From: Aquila chrysaetos chrysaetos
Taxonomy: Eukaryota; Chordata; Aves; Accipitriformes; Accipitridae
Direction: 5' to 3'
Length of the DNA stretch: 64,000 nucleotides
Assembly: GCF_900496995.4 (NCBI RefSeq)
Contig: NC_044006.1
Coordinates: 45,798,120-45,862,119, forward strand
Part shown: piece by piece, positions 28,000 through 40,993 of the stretch
Layout: each line of letters begins with the position of its first letter
Numbering within the stretch: position 1 is the first letter of the stretch
Translations under genes and position numbers: made by a program
The notes under the pieces: generated by a model
Told to the model about the DNA's origin: nothing
Databases searched by the model: none
Seen by the model: the letters and a program-made list of their open reading frames with translations, nothing else

Positions 28000-28100
28000 G
28001 AGTGGTGCCCAGGTGCCAGCCTCCTCCTGCCGCAGCCGAGTCTCGCAGGCAGCTTGCCTGGCTGTGCCTGGCAGCGCGCTCACCCCCAAGCACGCTGGGG
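28000..28100. other. Small CpG-rich patch at the start of a GC-richer block
   Basis: This stretch of about 100 bases has about seven CpGs (for example in the segments GCCGCAGCCGAG and CAGCGCGCTC). It is well above the surroundings and starts a moderately GC-richer region running to about 29,900. Short overlapping reading frames occur in several frames, and none is recognisable. A regulatory element or a non-coding exon is possible. Confidence 0.35.
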
Positions 28101-31100
28101 CAGGCACTCTGGATTATGAGCTCCAGTTATGCCTAGGGTCACATCTGCAGGCACACAGTACATGGAGAGGAGTCTGGCCATGAAGAAAGGCTGGTCCAAG
28201 TGCGGTGGAGACATGGCCAGAAATTCAGAGCTTGAGGATTGAGTGAGGATACAGGTTTTAAAGACCACAACACATGGGGAATACAGACTGTGTTTCATAT
28301 GTTGTTAAGTAAAGCATGTGATTAATAACAAAATCAAGCAGCTATCACAGTGACTGTACACAGAGCGGTTGTTATAACACTATTCCTTTGTTATTGCCTT
28401 CTGTCACTCTAGCCATGCACTGATGTATGATAAAGATATGCAGGTGAAATAAATATTAGGGTGCTCTCATCTATGGTATGCCACTGAGGGGAGTAAAATC
28501 AATAAAGAAGAGATAAAAAAGGAAATAAGTCTTAGAGGGTGAAGCTATAAATCAACATCGTGTAAAGTGCCAGTCATGTTTATTTGGTGCTTTTACTGCA
28601 AAAATACGTAACAGGAGGAATTGGCTTGCATGAGACATAATACCAGGTAGGGCTCACAACCGCACCTTTACCTTTGCTGCCAAGGTCTGCGCCTGCCAAC
28701 ACAACTATGCTCTGTCTTACTAAGGGTCTCCTTTTCTATGTTAATCTATCTGCCAGCACCCTGGCATCTGCACCGGGGCTCCCTGGCAGTGCATGGGGGT
28801 CACCAGACACCTGGCAATGGGAGCCAGCCTGGCTGGGAGCCAGGAGAGACGTTGACCTCGCAGCAGCGCTTGCAGGCCATGCTGGTTCATCCCAGCTTTC
28901 ACAAGAGCATCCTCCTCCCTGTCTCTGCCACCATGGTGCAGCCATATGATTCCCCCCAGATCTGTACCAGATACTAGTCCAGGTGGGGCCCACATACTCC
29001 TAACAAATTGGATGCAAACGTATTTCCAACACCTCTTCCAGGGACCGTAGCCTGCCTGCTGGCCTGACTAGGAAAGATAAGTGTAGGTCTAGGCTCAGTT
29101 CCCAGATCCTGGAGATAGCTGCTGGGGAAACAAAGGTGCTCTTCTGCAGCTTGGGCAAACACTTTAACCCCGCAAGTGTTGCAAAGGGGCCCCTCCACTC
29201 CTGGCAGTATTTAAAGGAAAGTGGCAGTCATGAGTGCATTCAGCATGCTTTGCAAATGCCTCTGTGACCATGCCCCTTCAGGGATTTAGGCAGAGGAATG
29301 CCTGGTTCTGCAGCTCCCAGCTGCTCAGCCCTGTCAGAAATGGGCCCGCTCTGGGAATGTGCTGAGATGTGAACCCTGGCACCAGGGAATCACAGCAAAA
29401 GAGGAAAGTGTCTCTGGTGTTTAGGTGCCTGCAGGCTTATGTGGCAGCTGTGTGGTGGTATGCAGTGTCTTCATTTTGCATTCACCACCCAAATTCTGCT
29501 CGAGACTCCTAGCTTGAATCCAGGGGCTGGTTGCATCCGACCCACTTAGAGTGCGTTAACTGGTGCACAGAATCACCCTTTCCCTTTCTAAAATGGGTCT
29601 TTGCCTCTCTGTCTGCTTACATTCCTTTATTTCACCTCTTGTTGACTCTGTCCCTTCAGCTGGCCCCTAAGCTAAGCCTCCTCTTCTGGCTTGCAGGCCT
29701 GGTCCCACCCTGGCAGATCCCAGTCCTCCCTGCGAGGACCTTGTCCAAACCTGGCCTTTCCTCCCAGTCTCCCTCCTCAGGGCCTTTCCTGGCTCCAGCC
29801 ACGCACCACACCTGCGGCTGATCTGCCTCAGATTATTCCCCAAATATCTCCCAGTTTTCTCTAAGGCTGCAGTCAGGATCCCTCCATGATCTCCCACTCC
29901 CAGCAACAACTGTTACTCTTCCCCAGACCTGTGGAGCAAGCACTAGTTTCCAGAAGAAAGGGCTGATTTTATGTGGGAACTGCAGATTTTTTTGACCTTT
30001 TTTCTTTTTTTTATTAAATGTTTCCTTCCTGAAAGTCTTTTCTGTGAAGGGACTGCAGGTAATGCGCGACAGTGTATTGCATAACATGATGCAATTATGT
30101 GTTTGCTCTGGTAAACAAACAGGGCGCAGAACCCAGCCAGTTCCCAGATTTCATACTTTCCCCAAATGTTTTCACAGGAAAGAATTCACATTTCACTTCC
30201 TCTGTTGTTGCAAAGGTTCAAAGCATTCATACTTGGCATATGGTTTTATTTTATTTTGAGTTTTATTTATCCTTGTTTTCCCTGAATATAGAAGCCACCG
30301 TAACTAAACTGTACTGTAATTCAAATACATGCTTAACTACATAGTAAAACAATGAAAAGCAAATTTAAACAAAAAGTAAATGAACTCAGCACTAAACCAC
30401 AGCATATTTCCAAATGAAACCGTTACTGCCCCGCAGAATCATTACATTGCCTGCATGGTAGGATAAAATGAAAATTACCTCCGTGAACATTTTTCAGCAA
30501 AATTACAATGGAAACCATATAAGTATATTTATATATGTATATAAATATTTATGTATAACATAACATTGGCTAATATCATTTGAACTTTATTCCTCTCTGT
30601 AATATCCTTGATTACACAATTGTTACCTTTGATTTATGTCAATAGAAGTGAGAGAAGGACCATGCCCTACCACTTACAGGCAATGATATCATCATGTTCT
30701 CAAATGCAATCTCTGTAACAAGCATGATTTTCATTACTTCTTTTTCTTCTCATATTGAGAGCTCTAGTTTATATTTATCTCTGTTGTGATTTTTTTCTTC
30801 TTAAAAAATGATTCCTTTGTGGGAAGGAGGAATGAACTGACTCAAACAGCTGTTGAAATTTTCAAAAGTAGAAAAAACATTTATTTTCTATTGTTTCTAA
30901 TACAGGTTTGCACTAAACAGATAACTTTGTCCAAAATTCATATTTCTGAATTGTTTGGAAACAAACTGTACATGGCACAAAAAAACCCAAACAAGATCAG
31001 AACACATAATCCTACATTTTATTCCACCTGAGATTCTAAAAAAAAAAAAGAAAAAGGGCAATCTTCTTTCTGTGAAGGAGAGAATTCCATACATTAGGAA

Positions 31101-32860
31101 GATAATACTTTTCTAGCTAAAATAGCATTAGACATGAGATTTATTAGTGCAGACAGATGTCAGTCATTCATCCTATTTATTACTTCTTTGAAGCCAAATG
31201 CTCTATGTAGGTTAATAGAATTCCTACCAGTCACAAAAAACCATTGTTCCAACTGGAGAAGAAAATGTTGGCAAAAATATGGGAGAGTCATAGTTAATCT
31301 CACGGAGAACAATGAGTTCTTCAATTAAAAAAATGGGAGTTTCTGCACTGTAGTAATTTTATATCCCCCATTCAAAATGAAATAATGATCAAACAATTTG
31401 CTGTGCAGATGCATTCTCATTGCATTAATTGTGGCAGGGTGAACAAGTTCTAACAATATGGTGATTAAAAATGATCATACTTCAATCCAGAGCTAAAAAA
31501 GACTGGAAGGTTTCAGTAGATAAGTACTGCAAGACAGCGTCTTTCATCTTTCTATAGCTGGCTTGAAGCAGCCCAGGTCATTAGTAACCAAAAGTTTTTA
31601 TTGTCCTCGATAAAGATCTTCTGAAGTCTGTTTTCTAAGTGAAATGAAGCAGCAGTTTCAGTTCCACAGACCAGTAAATCTCCTACTGTCGTTAGGGGCT
31701 TTGCAGGCTGTCCCAGCACACCGAGCAGGAGCTTAGCATTCAGGACTGTGCACTTACTTCTCACCCCTAGAAATATTCCCCTGAAGGACAGGTTTGGGAA
31801 AGCTTGCTGTGGGAATGTCTGAAGGACAGACAACATTAAAGTCGCCCATGCTAAATTAACATGTAAAAAATACAAATTGTTTCAAATAATTATTCTTTTT
31901 TATTTGACCTGTTGAGACCTACTACAGACCTCCAGAGCATCTTCAGAGGCTGCAGGAAATGTGCTGTAAGTCACATGCCGAGTGATCTTAACATGAAACC
32001 GGAGAGCGTAGGAAGGCTCTGCTTTATCTTCACCTTCTGCACTATTTCTGTTGGTTGGTCTTTTATAAGTGAGTTATATTAACACTCAGTGAGAACCTTA
32101 CACTGCTTGTTTCTGAATTTGAACCAGTCATGAAAAAGTCTGCATTAAATTTAGAGAGAAAGCTTTGCCTTTGCTCTGAGTCAATACAAACCTCAGAGCT
32201 GCAAGACTTACAGGAAATGATAAGTACGCCTCTGCTTTGCATGTAGGAAAAAAAGGTGGGAGGGAAACTCCCTCTAATTTAATTGTATGAATGATAGTAT
32301 TTCTCTTTTACCATGTTGCACAGTGCTTGAGGTAGTCTTGTTGAGGACCTGATGTTCTAGCTGTGGAAATGACACCGGGTAGTGAATCTAAGTAGATCTA
32401 CAAAACTGGTGGCAAAGAGAGGAATGGCTGGTGGGAGGGCAGGAGCAGTGCACATCCCTGTGCAAACAGGCGCAGGACTCTTGCCTGAGTAAAAACAGCC
32501 TTCAATGCAGTAGACTGGCTGAAACAATTTTTTAACCTCATCCTGAATTGCTCAGCCCTATCTAGATGCTATTCTTCTTACTGAGACCTTCTCTGTGGGA
32601 CTGCTCAGGCAATAGCTGAGTTAATGAGCTAAATTTGTGAAACTGGAGCGTATAGTTAATGTCACAGAGATATCTCAGATCAGACTCCTCCTGCCTCTTT
32701 GAGTAGTCTAGACAGGTATATAAAATCAATTTGGGGTGAGGGAATTATTTACTGATTGTCCTGGAACTATTCAGTTAAATTTTTGGACAGCAGATTGGAC
32801 TGCATGCCTGATACTCATTTATTCTCTTCTAGGTTCAGATTCTTTAAGTATCTTCCCAGT
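28101..32860. other. Intergenic DNA, no gene recognised
   Basis: The first half (to about 29,900) is GC-richer with pyrimidine-rich tracts. The remainder is AT-rich. A near-perfect palindrome of 10-base arms around a TG centre occurs at 30,526-30,547. A minus-strand reading frame at 31,552-31,875 (107 codons) has no domain I recognise. No gene is called. Confidence 0.55.
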
Positions 32861-33117
32861 TGTCCTGGTTTCAGCTGGGACAGAGTTAATTTTCTTCCTA
32901 GTAGCTGGTATAAAGTTGTGTTTTGGATTTAGTATGAGAATAATGTTGATAACACACTGATGTTTTTAGTTGTTGCTAAGTAGTGTTTATACAAAGTCAA
33001 GGATTTTTCTGCTTCTCATGTCCTGCCAGCAAGAAGGCTGGAGGGGCACAAGAAGTTGGGAGGGGACACAGCAAGAACAGCTGTCCCAAAGTGGCCAAAA
33101 GAGTATTCCATACCATC

Positions 33118-33140
33118 TGACGTCATGTCCAGGATATAAA
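33118..33140 (+). promoter_or_regulatory. LTR promoter core: CRE palindrome plus TATA box
   Basis: A perfect TGACGTCA (33,118-33,125), the consensus ATF/CREB site, lies 7 bases upstream of GATATAAA (33,133-33,140) inside the solo LTR. The spacing and order fit a U3 promoter on the plus strand. Whether it is active in any tissue cannot be told from sequence. Confidence 0.5.
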
Positions 33141-33282
33141 CTGGGGGGAGTGGGGCTGGGAGGGGCAGATCCCTGCTTGAGGACTGGCTGACCATCAGTC
33201 AGCAGGTGGTGAGTAATTGCACTGTGCATCATATATCTTTCTTGGGTTATATTTCACTCTCTTTTCGTTATCTTCATTATTA

Positions 33283-33284
<2 letters not shown>

Positions 33285-33323
<39 letters not shown>
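33285..33323 (+). repeat. (ATT)13 microsatellite within the LTR
   Basis: Thirteen uninterrupted ATT units, extended on the left by imperfect copies from about 33,276. It lies between the TATA box and the polyadenylation signal of the LTR, where this family carries a variable ATT tract. Confidence 0.9.
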
Positions 33324-33329
33324 TCAATT

Positions 33330-33335
33330 ATTAAA
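33330..33335 (+). terminator. ATTAAA polyadenylation signal of the LTR
   Basis: ATTAAA directly follows the ATT tract and precedes a GT/T-rich stretch. This is the expected arrangement for the R region of the LTR. Confidence 0.45.
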
Positions 33336-33463
33336 CTGTTCTTATCTCAACGCACGAGTTTTACTTGTTTTCGATTTTCCTCCCCATCCCACCATGGGCT
33401 GGGGGGAGGAGGGAGTGAGTGGCTGTGTGGTGCTTAGTTGCTGGCTGGGGTTAAACCACAACG

Positions 33464-36400
33464 CCAATCAAAACCAGCTCGTATTCCCAGAGATCTCAGG
33501 ATTCTTTCAAAGAATCACTGAAAACATCACTGGTGGCAAGGATTGCTTATGACCCTCTGCCCTCCAATTACAGACTGAATATGACCCTGCAGGAATTTCC
33601 CATGTGCTGAGAAAACCAAAATGTTCTAGGAGCAGACTGGCAACTTGCCCTCTTGCTTTTATGTCCCTGTCACATCATGTACACTGAGGACCAAAAAGAG
33701 GGGAGCACATGAAGTTAACTCTGTAACCGATAATGTCTCTTGCAAGTGTCACAGGCAGGAGCCTTACAGATTTTTTCTTTTGCTCTTGAACAGTGGTAAC
33801 AGAATATGTTTCACAAGGGGATCTGCTTGACTATTTTCAAAGTACAAAATATATTTTTGGAGAGCTAGAAAAATAATAGTAACAATTCCGGATTCAGGAA
33901 ATTTAATCTTTTAGAGTATGAGCAAAGCCCCGAAAGTCTTGAAAACCAAAGAGGTTTAAGAAAATAAGCCAAATAGATACATAAGCATTTTTCGAACGTT
34001 GCTGCTCATGCTACCAAGAAAGATGAGAAAATCAGACAGCCACTTTGCACACATGAAAATGTCACTCTCTAGTCGGAAATTGCAACTCTGTGAAGACTTT
34101 TCGCTCTGAAAGCAGGAGCCTGAAGATGCTTTTCTGTGGTGCCCACAAGTAAGCTTAAGCTTGGGCAAGAATGAATTTGTTTATAAGGAAGCTGACTAGC
34201 AGGCAACCAGAGAAATTAAAAGGACACACATTAGAAGTGTTCATTCTGCAAATGAACCCCATTTTGAACTCTAATGGATTCTGTTTTGGCTATAGTGTTT
34301 TGTGCAAGCTTGATTTGTAATGTTTTATGTACATGTAATGGTAGGTTAAAGTTACATGTTTATTAAAAGAAAAGCTACAGGGCTTAGCCAATATATGATC
34401 ATCCTAGATAAAAGCTGATTCATTTTGGCCCAAGGGCAGAATCACTGGAATAAATCCTACTAAGCACTAAAATCAGAGAGAATCAAAGCTACAAATCTGG
34501 CATGCAAGAGCTTTAATCTAGAAGCACTATATACATTGTATTATACTTTGGATTTTAATGTACTTATTGCTTGAGGAAAAACCATCTGCTTTATATTACG
34601 CCTGCGGTGCAGAGTACATTGATTTCATCACATCTCTGTACAGAATAACAATAAATGGACTGTGAACCATTCATCAAATAACTTATTTAAGAATATAACA
34701 ATTGGCATAATATTTCAAGGTATGAAAACACAAAGAGAATTAAATAGATTAACTGTAAAAATGCACTTTGAGAGCATGTCTCAGAACTGTCTCGGTCATC
34801 TTCCATTTATTTTATTCTCCATTTTGACAGTTGGCTATCTTCAGCTGTCACTGAAGAAATTGATTCAAAACTTTCACTTTGTTCCTATTTTAGAGATACT
34901 GTATTATATTGGGAAGACATATTGATCTTCTGCAACATGAAAGCTGCAGGACATGTCCCGTGCCTTTTTTTTTTTTTTTAACAAGAAAGTTATTACTGAC
35001 AACATTAAGGAAAAATTTAGTAGAACTTCAGATTTTCAAGAATAGATTAAGGCAGAAAACATTTGCTAGGCTTTACAAATAGCTGGGTTCAGAAAAAGTG
35101 GAAGTCAGGTTCCTTTCTGGAATAGGACTTCCAGAGCAAAATGCAAAAAACAAAAACACAGCGATTGCAAGTGTTTTGCAAAAGAAGTCGGTAGCATGTT
35201 TTGACACAGAAGTAAATCTAACTATCTGGGAACTTTCAGAAAAGCAGAATAAATGTGATGATGAGCATAATGTTACACAAGCTATATCATTGTGCAAACA
35301 TTATCTACAACATAGAGTGACATACATGGTTATTATGGTCACCAGCCAGCACAAAGAAAGTTCAAAGGATGAGAGAAAGTGGTGGAAGTAAATGCAGTCA
35401 ACAGCACAGTTTTCCACTGCTTTGATGAAGAATGTGTGGTTGCTCCATGCAGTGCAAGGCAATAGTATTACAACAGGAACTCATCCAGAAAAAATTGTCA
35501 GATCAAAGCCTGAAACTTCTGTAGTAGTCAAAACAGTACTGAGCTGGGCCTAAGTGACTGCATGATGTGAGGGGCAAGCACTTAACTGCTGTTGTTCTAC
35601 CACTGTCTGATCTGGATTCCCCTGCTTTGGAAGATAAATAATGATTGACCGACCATGATTAGGCCAGTAATTAGAAAATTTGTCCTAGCCATCAGAAAAA
35701 TTCAATGGTGCTTGATAGCTTTGTGTGTGGGATGGTAAGACCAGATTACTTTAACACTGAAGGGCTAGCTCTGGTGACACAGAAGTCTTCCTCAACTGGT
35801 ATTGGAGAGCCGTTCTGTTTACACTAGACCAGATTCCAATACCTGAATCACTCTCCAGACTTCACTGACTGTAGGTCGAGACCTTTCCTGACAGTAACAA
35901 CTGAAGTACTGACACCAAACTCACATGTAGATTCTAAAATTAGGCGTCTTCACCTGGTGCTGACTCCCCACCCTTTCACTCTGCTGTTGTTTCTGTTGCA
36001 CTTTTTCAATGGTATGATTCAAGACAGCTAGCTCTAAGTTACAACCATGCAGACTAGCTGGCATGGATCATTCTGATTCATCCATGAATCTGTAAATCAA
36101 AAGAAGTTTCAAACGCTCAGTAAAATGGTCTCAGATGCTGCGGTCTGCATACAGGGAATATGAAAAAAATTTTTTAACTCCACCTTAATTAAAATAAAGG
36201 GCCTCATATTTAAGTGGGGAACTAGAAAGTAGTTACATTTTATCACTGGGGTAATCTCCAATGCTTTGGGTCAGCCCCGGTACATGACTCAGTGCTTCAC
36301 AAGAGAGCAACCAGGACTGCAGGTTCCTCATTTCCATCAGGATTTAGTCATAATTATGGGGGGAGGTGAACGGCTCACTCTGGAATGAAATCTGCTCCTG

Positions 36401-37212
36401 CAAAGGCATTAAAAGAAAAACGAGCAACTTTTTCTGTGGAAGCCCACTCATTCTTCCTGCTCAGACCAGAAAGGTCTAGCAGCGGTGTGGGGTTGCTCAG
36501 TGCCTGCGCCATTTCAGGTTGGTAATACCTGCCCCTTCTCTGGCCTGATTTCATGAGATGGCATTGACAATGTCTGCCTATGCAGTCTTGAAAACCAGAA
36601 AGTTTAGAAGTAAACTTAAGCAGTCCTGACTTGAGCAACGATGTGCCAGAGATGGGCTACGCTGACTTCTTTGCAAGAGAAAAAAGGGGATGGGGATAGG
36701 CAGCGAGAAGGGAATGACACCAGCACACCTGAACACAGATAAGGATTTTTTTCCATTTTTACCAGTCCTCTCTCACCACTCACCTCTGCTCAAAATCTCC
36801 TCTTGCTCAAGCACCACAGCACCCCTGCCCCAGTCCTGCTGTACATGTCTTTATAACCACTGTCTCACATGCTTGGCAACTCAACTTCTACCTGTTTTTG
36901 GAAGTTCTGCTGCTGTCTTGTGTGCCCTGACTTTACATGTGCTGGCCCATGACTGTCTGTTACTGCTGCCCAGCAGCTTCTCTGGCTAAGCCTGACTCTG
37001 TCAGGAGAGAAAGAACCAAAGTACTTCTGTGAGTACACCAAATGAGCTACATTTCTTTGAATCTATTTGGACATATTTGAAGACAGAAAAAGCAGGAAAT
37101 GTCTAGTAAAAAATGAAATATAGGTAATAGGACCCAAAACTAGTCTACATTTATATTTACTACTTAACATTTTATTTTTAGCCTGGGACTGAAAATGAGG
37201 TTGATGCAGGAG
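33464..37212. other. Intergenic DNA, no gene recognised
   Basis: AT-rich. A T13-type run lies at about 34,967-34,979. A plus-strand open frame covers about 35,098-35,391 (97 codons, no ATG at its given start). It has protein-like composition but no family I recognise and no clear splice sites on both sides, so it is not called. Confidence 0.5.
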
Positions 37213-37275
37213 ATAATAGAATCATAGAATCATGGAATATCTCAAGTTGGAAGGGACCCATAAGGATCATGTTAT
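37213..37275 (-). mobile_element. CR1 retroposon 3' tail, 5'-truncated (CR1-J-like)
   Basis: The plus strand reads AGAATCATAGAATCATGGAA, then ATCTCAAGTTGGAAGGGACC and CATAAGGATCAT. This is the reverse complement of the CR1 3' end with its ATTCTATG-type repeated octamer. The wording is closest to the J-type CR1 tails common in birds. Similarity fades after about 37,272, so only some 60 bp remain, typical of 5' truncation. The element runs on the minus strand. Confidence 0.85.
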
Positions 37276-40200
37276 ACCCTAGACCTTCATTTTTCTGTTT
37301 TGTGGACATGCACACTTCTTCAACTGCAGTAGGCAGAGGAAGTGACCATACATTTCTAGTTCCCTTTTTGGTACCTAAAAGAAGACTATGAAACGAAATG
37401 AAATTATGCTAGCACTTTGCCTGATGTGACATTGTATATATTCTTTTCTTCCTCAACAAAAGTCAGTGGCTCTCAGCAGACAGCAGAATCCAAATAAATG
37501 TAATAAATCATGATAAACATACATTCAAATAGAAGAAGAGGCTTTCACAAAACTAATCAAAGCAATGGGGAAAGACTGCTGAGTGAGTCACAGGGATGAA
37601 AGTAAAATTTTATGGTAACATTACATTGAACACAAAGAAGGAGTCTGAAGACCTGATCCTACCTAGCATCTGTCAGGACCCAGATGTCAGAATATATCTG
37701 TGATGTTGAGAGTCTGGCACACATGGTCAGTGTGGCTGCATAACTTCAAAGGACAGTCATTCTGTGTGTAGGACCCCAAGAAAAACATGTTGTACAAAAA
37801 AACCTTAAGTAAATGACCTTTCTGGCAAAGATCATGTTGGTATTTCAGGTAAATCAGACCGTGTTTAAGAAAAAATGCAGTAAAACCTTAATGAATGCCT
37901 CTGCATTTGGCATAAAGCCAAAGAAAAATGCTGTGCCACTGCTTTTCCAAGAAAGTGAAGTTATTATTCACTCCATGGGTGTGGGATAGTTATTATGCAC
38001 TTCTTTGAAGCAAAATTTTTTCAAAGGCAATTTAAAGCATCAGGTAAATTGCATGTGTTTTAAAAATAAAATACCTCTTTTATTGACAATACACACATTT
38101 GGCCAGGAGGAAATCTATAAAAGGAGCAGGTTTATTGGAAGAAGTGACAGCAAGGTTTTCTAAAGATTAGGACTCTATAAAATATGATACTTTTTTTTGT
38201 GACTCTCACTGCATCTATTCCAGCAAGCTGATTTCAGTGGGAATTTGGTTCCTGTGTGTACATGTGTGCGTGTGTGTGTGTGTTTATATATATACAGATA
38301 AAACTGTCAATTCCCCTATGAGCCCATGGCGAGTGGTAGGAGTTCTAAGCCTCATTCACTTCATGGGGGAGATGCAGATTCTCAGTATACTACCTGGAAC
38401 CTCTCTGCTCATATTTTAATTTTATTTAGAGTAAAATCTTCTCTTGTATAGGTAGTCTGAATGATTCAATCATTTACAACAGCAATATGAGGGCTTACAT
38501 TATACGTATGTTCCAGGCGAGCCTTTCCACACAGTTCTCTGAGTTTTTGAGTCACAGATCACTCAGTTTGTAAAACTGTGCAGAACTGTCCACAGAATTT
38601 TTGGCCTGGTCAGCAAACTTGTCTTTGGCCTATTACCTCATCTGCAAACAGAAAGACTCTTCAGAATAAGAAATAGGAGATAAGAAGGGAGCAGTGATGG
38701 CAGAGCTTCTATTGGAGAAGTGGATCCACCATCAATGAAAAATATCCAGCACTGTTCCAGCTAGCTGATACTACCCAGATACATGCAAAGCATCTGCTTG
38801 AGGGATCACAATCAGCTTTAAAAGTCTCTCTTCAGAAATGTTCTTCCTCCCTCACCAGGCCAGAGAGCTGGAGGAAGAAGAATTAGCATAGAAAACTGAG
38901 CCGAGTGCCAGCAGTTCCAGCAGAGCTGAAGTGCTGTGCTTACTGTATCTGGTTTTCATGTCTGCCTAAGACAGCCTGGACTGATCGCTGTAACACCCAG
39001 TGGTATTGGCAAACCGCCTGCACTGTGTCACTGTAAAAGCTTTCTGGTCAACTTTCTTATCCCCTGTCACAGAGAGGGGAACAGGCAAGATGCCACCAGC
39101 AGCAGCAAATGGATGATTCCCAAGGTCTTTTGCTCACAGAACACTTACAAGCAGGATGCAACCTAGCTGAATGTGTTGGAGAAGTTATCAGAATGGTTTT
39201 ATACTGAAGACCAAGCACCAGAGGCCAGAACTGATGTGCAGAACTGATCATGCAGTCATATGTGGACAAAAGCACTGCATTTTCTTTAGTGAGATAAGAT
39301 TGGCAGGTTTTTGCATATAAAAATGTAAGTTGCTTCTGCAGTCCAGATGCTTTGGTGATACAATTAAGTTTTTTAAATTTTAAAAAGTTTTATCAGTACA
39401 ATGTTAACCAGTTATGAGCACAAAAGGACTACAACCTAGTGATCGATTAGAAAGATAAGATGTTACTAAATGCAGTTTTGCCCTCCCATTTTCCAGGTTT
39501 GTGAGACAGTAGGTAATTCAAACTGCCTATTAATGTGCTAAAGAAATCCACATGTTGATCATGTCAGAATGTAAAAGGGCTGTAATGCTTTACTAATTTT
39601 TTTCCTCCTAAGTGTTCCTCAACAATGTGAGGATGCCTCAATGTGGCAGTGATTCATATGCCTGGTGTAGGCATCAGTCTGTTCTGGCCTACCAGCTGCT
39701 GCTCTAAAAGGTTGTGAGATTGCTTATGTAGATGCTTTGGATAGCGTATAGCTAAAATGGCACGATAGGCCTGTGTTTAGGTCCCTGAATATCTTCCAGT
39801 GTGTCATTCATTGATGTGGGTAGGAGATTGAATTTATGAGTTCAGAATTTCAAGATTTATTTGTGTAACCACCAGCTATGTATACCCTGAGTAATTAAAT
39901 GGCTGATCTTGATCTTATACCTTACTCATGCTCTTGATATTCTGTAAAATACAGAAGAAAGCTAGATCTAGCATTGCATCTCATAACAGATCCTTTCCCT
40001 TTGCAACAGTGAAGTATTTCAAATAGTCACTCTTCATTCCTCAGAGTTAAGAGTAAAATGGATGATGATATTATCGCTGAGCAAGAAGGAAAAGATGCAT
40101 ACCAGTAAGACTGTGTCAGTAAATTGCTAATACAGGAAAGGTTTCAATTTCTCAGTGAAGGGCAGGGATTACATTCTTTGAAACTACACAGATGCTGAGG

Positions 40201-40993
40201 AGAGGCTGAGTGGCTGAGGAAAAAGAATAGAAGGAAAAACACAAAAGGTGATTTCTCCACCTGTAGAAAAGATAATATTCCGAAAGGTGTTCTGAAAATA
40301 AAGTACAAAAATCTTTCTATTGCCTCAACCACTTCAAATAGTATATCATCACTTATGAAAAATATCTGTCTAATGGACCAAGTACTGGCAGGACTGAAAA
40401 GTGGAAAGAGCCCTGTTTTTGTTCTAATGTGATATTTTCTATCTCCTCTGTTTTGGTGCCAAAAAGGTTATAGTGTAGATCAGAAAACTAAGGTTAAAAA
40501 AAACAGTCAGTGTTTTCCAAGCTTGATCCATATTCATTTTTAAAATGGGCATAAGAGCTTTTCTGTGTTTTATATGAATGACAATTGTCTCCAGCTTCAG
40601 AGGCAGTAACCATTACTGCTGGGATGGGAGCAAAATTAGGAGACCCAGAGGTGAAATTCAGAGCCAGAGACTGCCAGAACTGGTTTAGGTGCATGCGGAG
40701 AGTATGGTTATTTTCACAAATATGGTCCTTGTTTTTCTACATGGATAGGCAGAAGTGATCTCTTTCCTGAGGCTTATAGTTTCTAAGTAAGCTAGGCCAC
40801 TTCTAAACTCACCTGTCAGCTTTAAACAAGCTAATTTTCTTACTTTGCAGACTGAACTAAATCCACTGTGACTGGGCCTCCAGGTGAGGAAGAGCAGTCA
40901 GGGTACAAACATGGGCAAGAATGGAGGGGAAGACAGAAAGTCAGTGGGTAAATCTATACTGTGTGATTGTTTGTTTGTTTGTTTTTCCTATAG
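37276..40993. other. Intergenic DNA with a GT microsatellite
   Basis: No gene recognised. A GT/GTGC dinucleotide tract at about 38,263-38,284 is followed immediately by TTTATATATATA. The remainder is AT-rich, and its short open frames match nothing I know. Confidence 0.55.

Larger units (their letters stand above)
32861..33463 (+). mobile_element. Solo LTR of an avian ERVL-like endogenous retrovirus
   Basis: The segment begins TGTCCTGGTTTCAGCTGGGA and ends GGCTGGGGTTAAACCACAAC plus one base. These are terminal motifs I recognise from an abundant avian LTR family. The flanks CCAGT (32,856-32,860) and CCAAT (33,464-33,468) form a 5-bp target duplication with one transition, as expected for ERVL. 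Internal landmarks are in the right order: a CRE palindrome, a TATA box at about 33,133-33,140, an (ATT)n tract and an ATTAAA polyadenylation signal at 33,330. No internal retroviral genes and no second LTR are nearby, so it is a solo LTR left by recombination. The terminal ACA appears mutated to ACG. The short open frames inside it are not genes. Confidence 0.82.

Noticed and set aside
30526..30547. AT palindrome with 10-base arms
   Set aside because: Such palindromes are expected by chance in alternating AT tracts; no sign of function.
31552..31875. Minus-strand open frame of 107 codons
   Set aside because: No recognised domain, no supporting context, and no splice or promoter evidence.
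33484..33490. TTCCCAG downstream of the LTR matching TTCCCAG before it, as a 7-bp target duplication
   Set aside because: It would add about 20 bp beyond the recognised LTR end; the 5-bp pair CCAGT/CCAAT directly at the LTR ends is a better fit.
32736..33552. Several open frames inside the 32.9-33.5 kb region
   Set aside because: They lie in a non-coding solo LTR and read through its simple repeat.
35098..35391. Plus-strand open frame of 97 codons with protein-like composition
   Set aside because: It starts at GTG, not ATG, has no matching family I know, and lacks a clear donor; kept only as a note beside the exon-like segment at 40,994.
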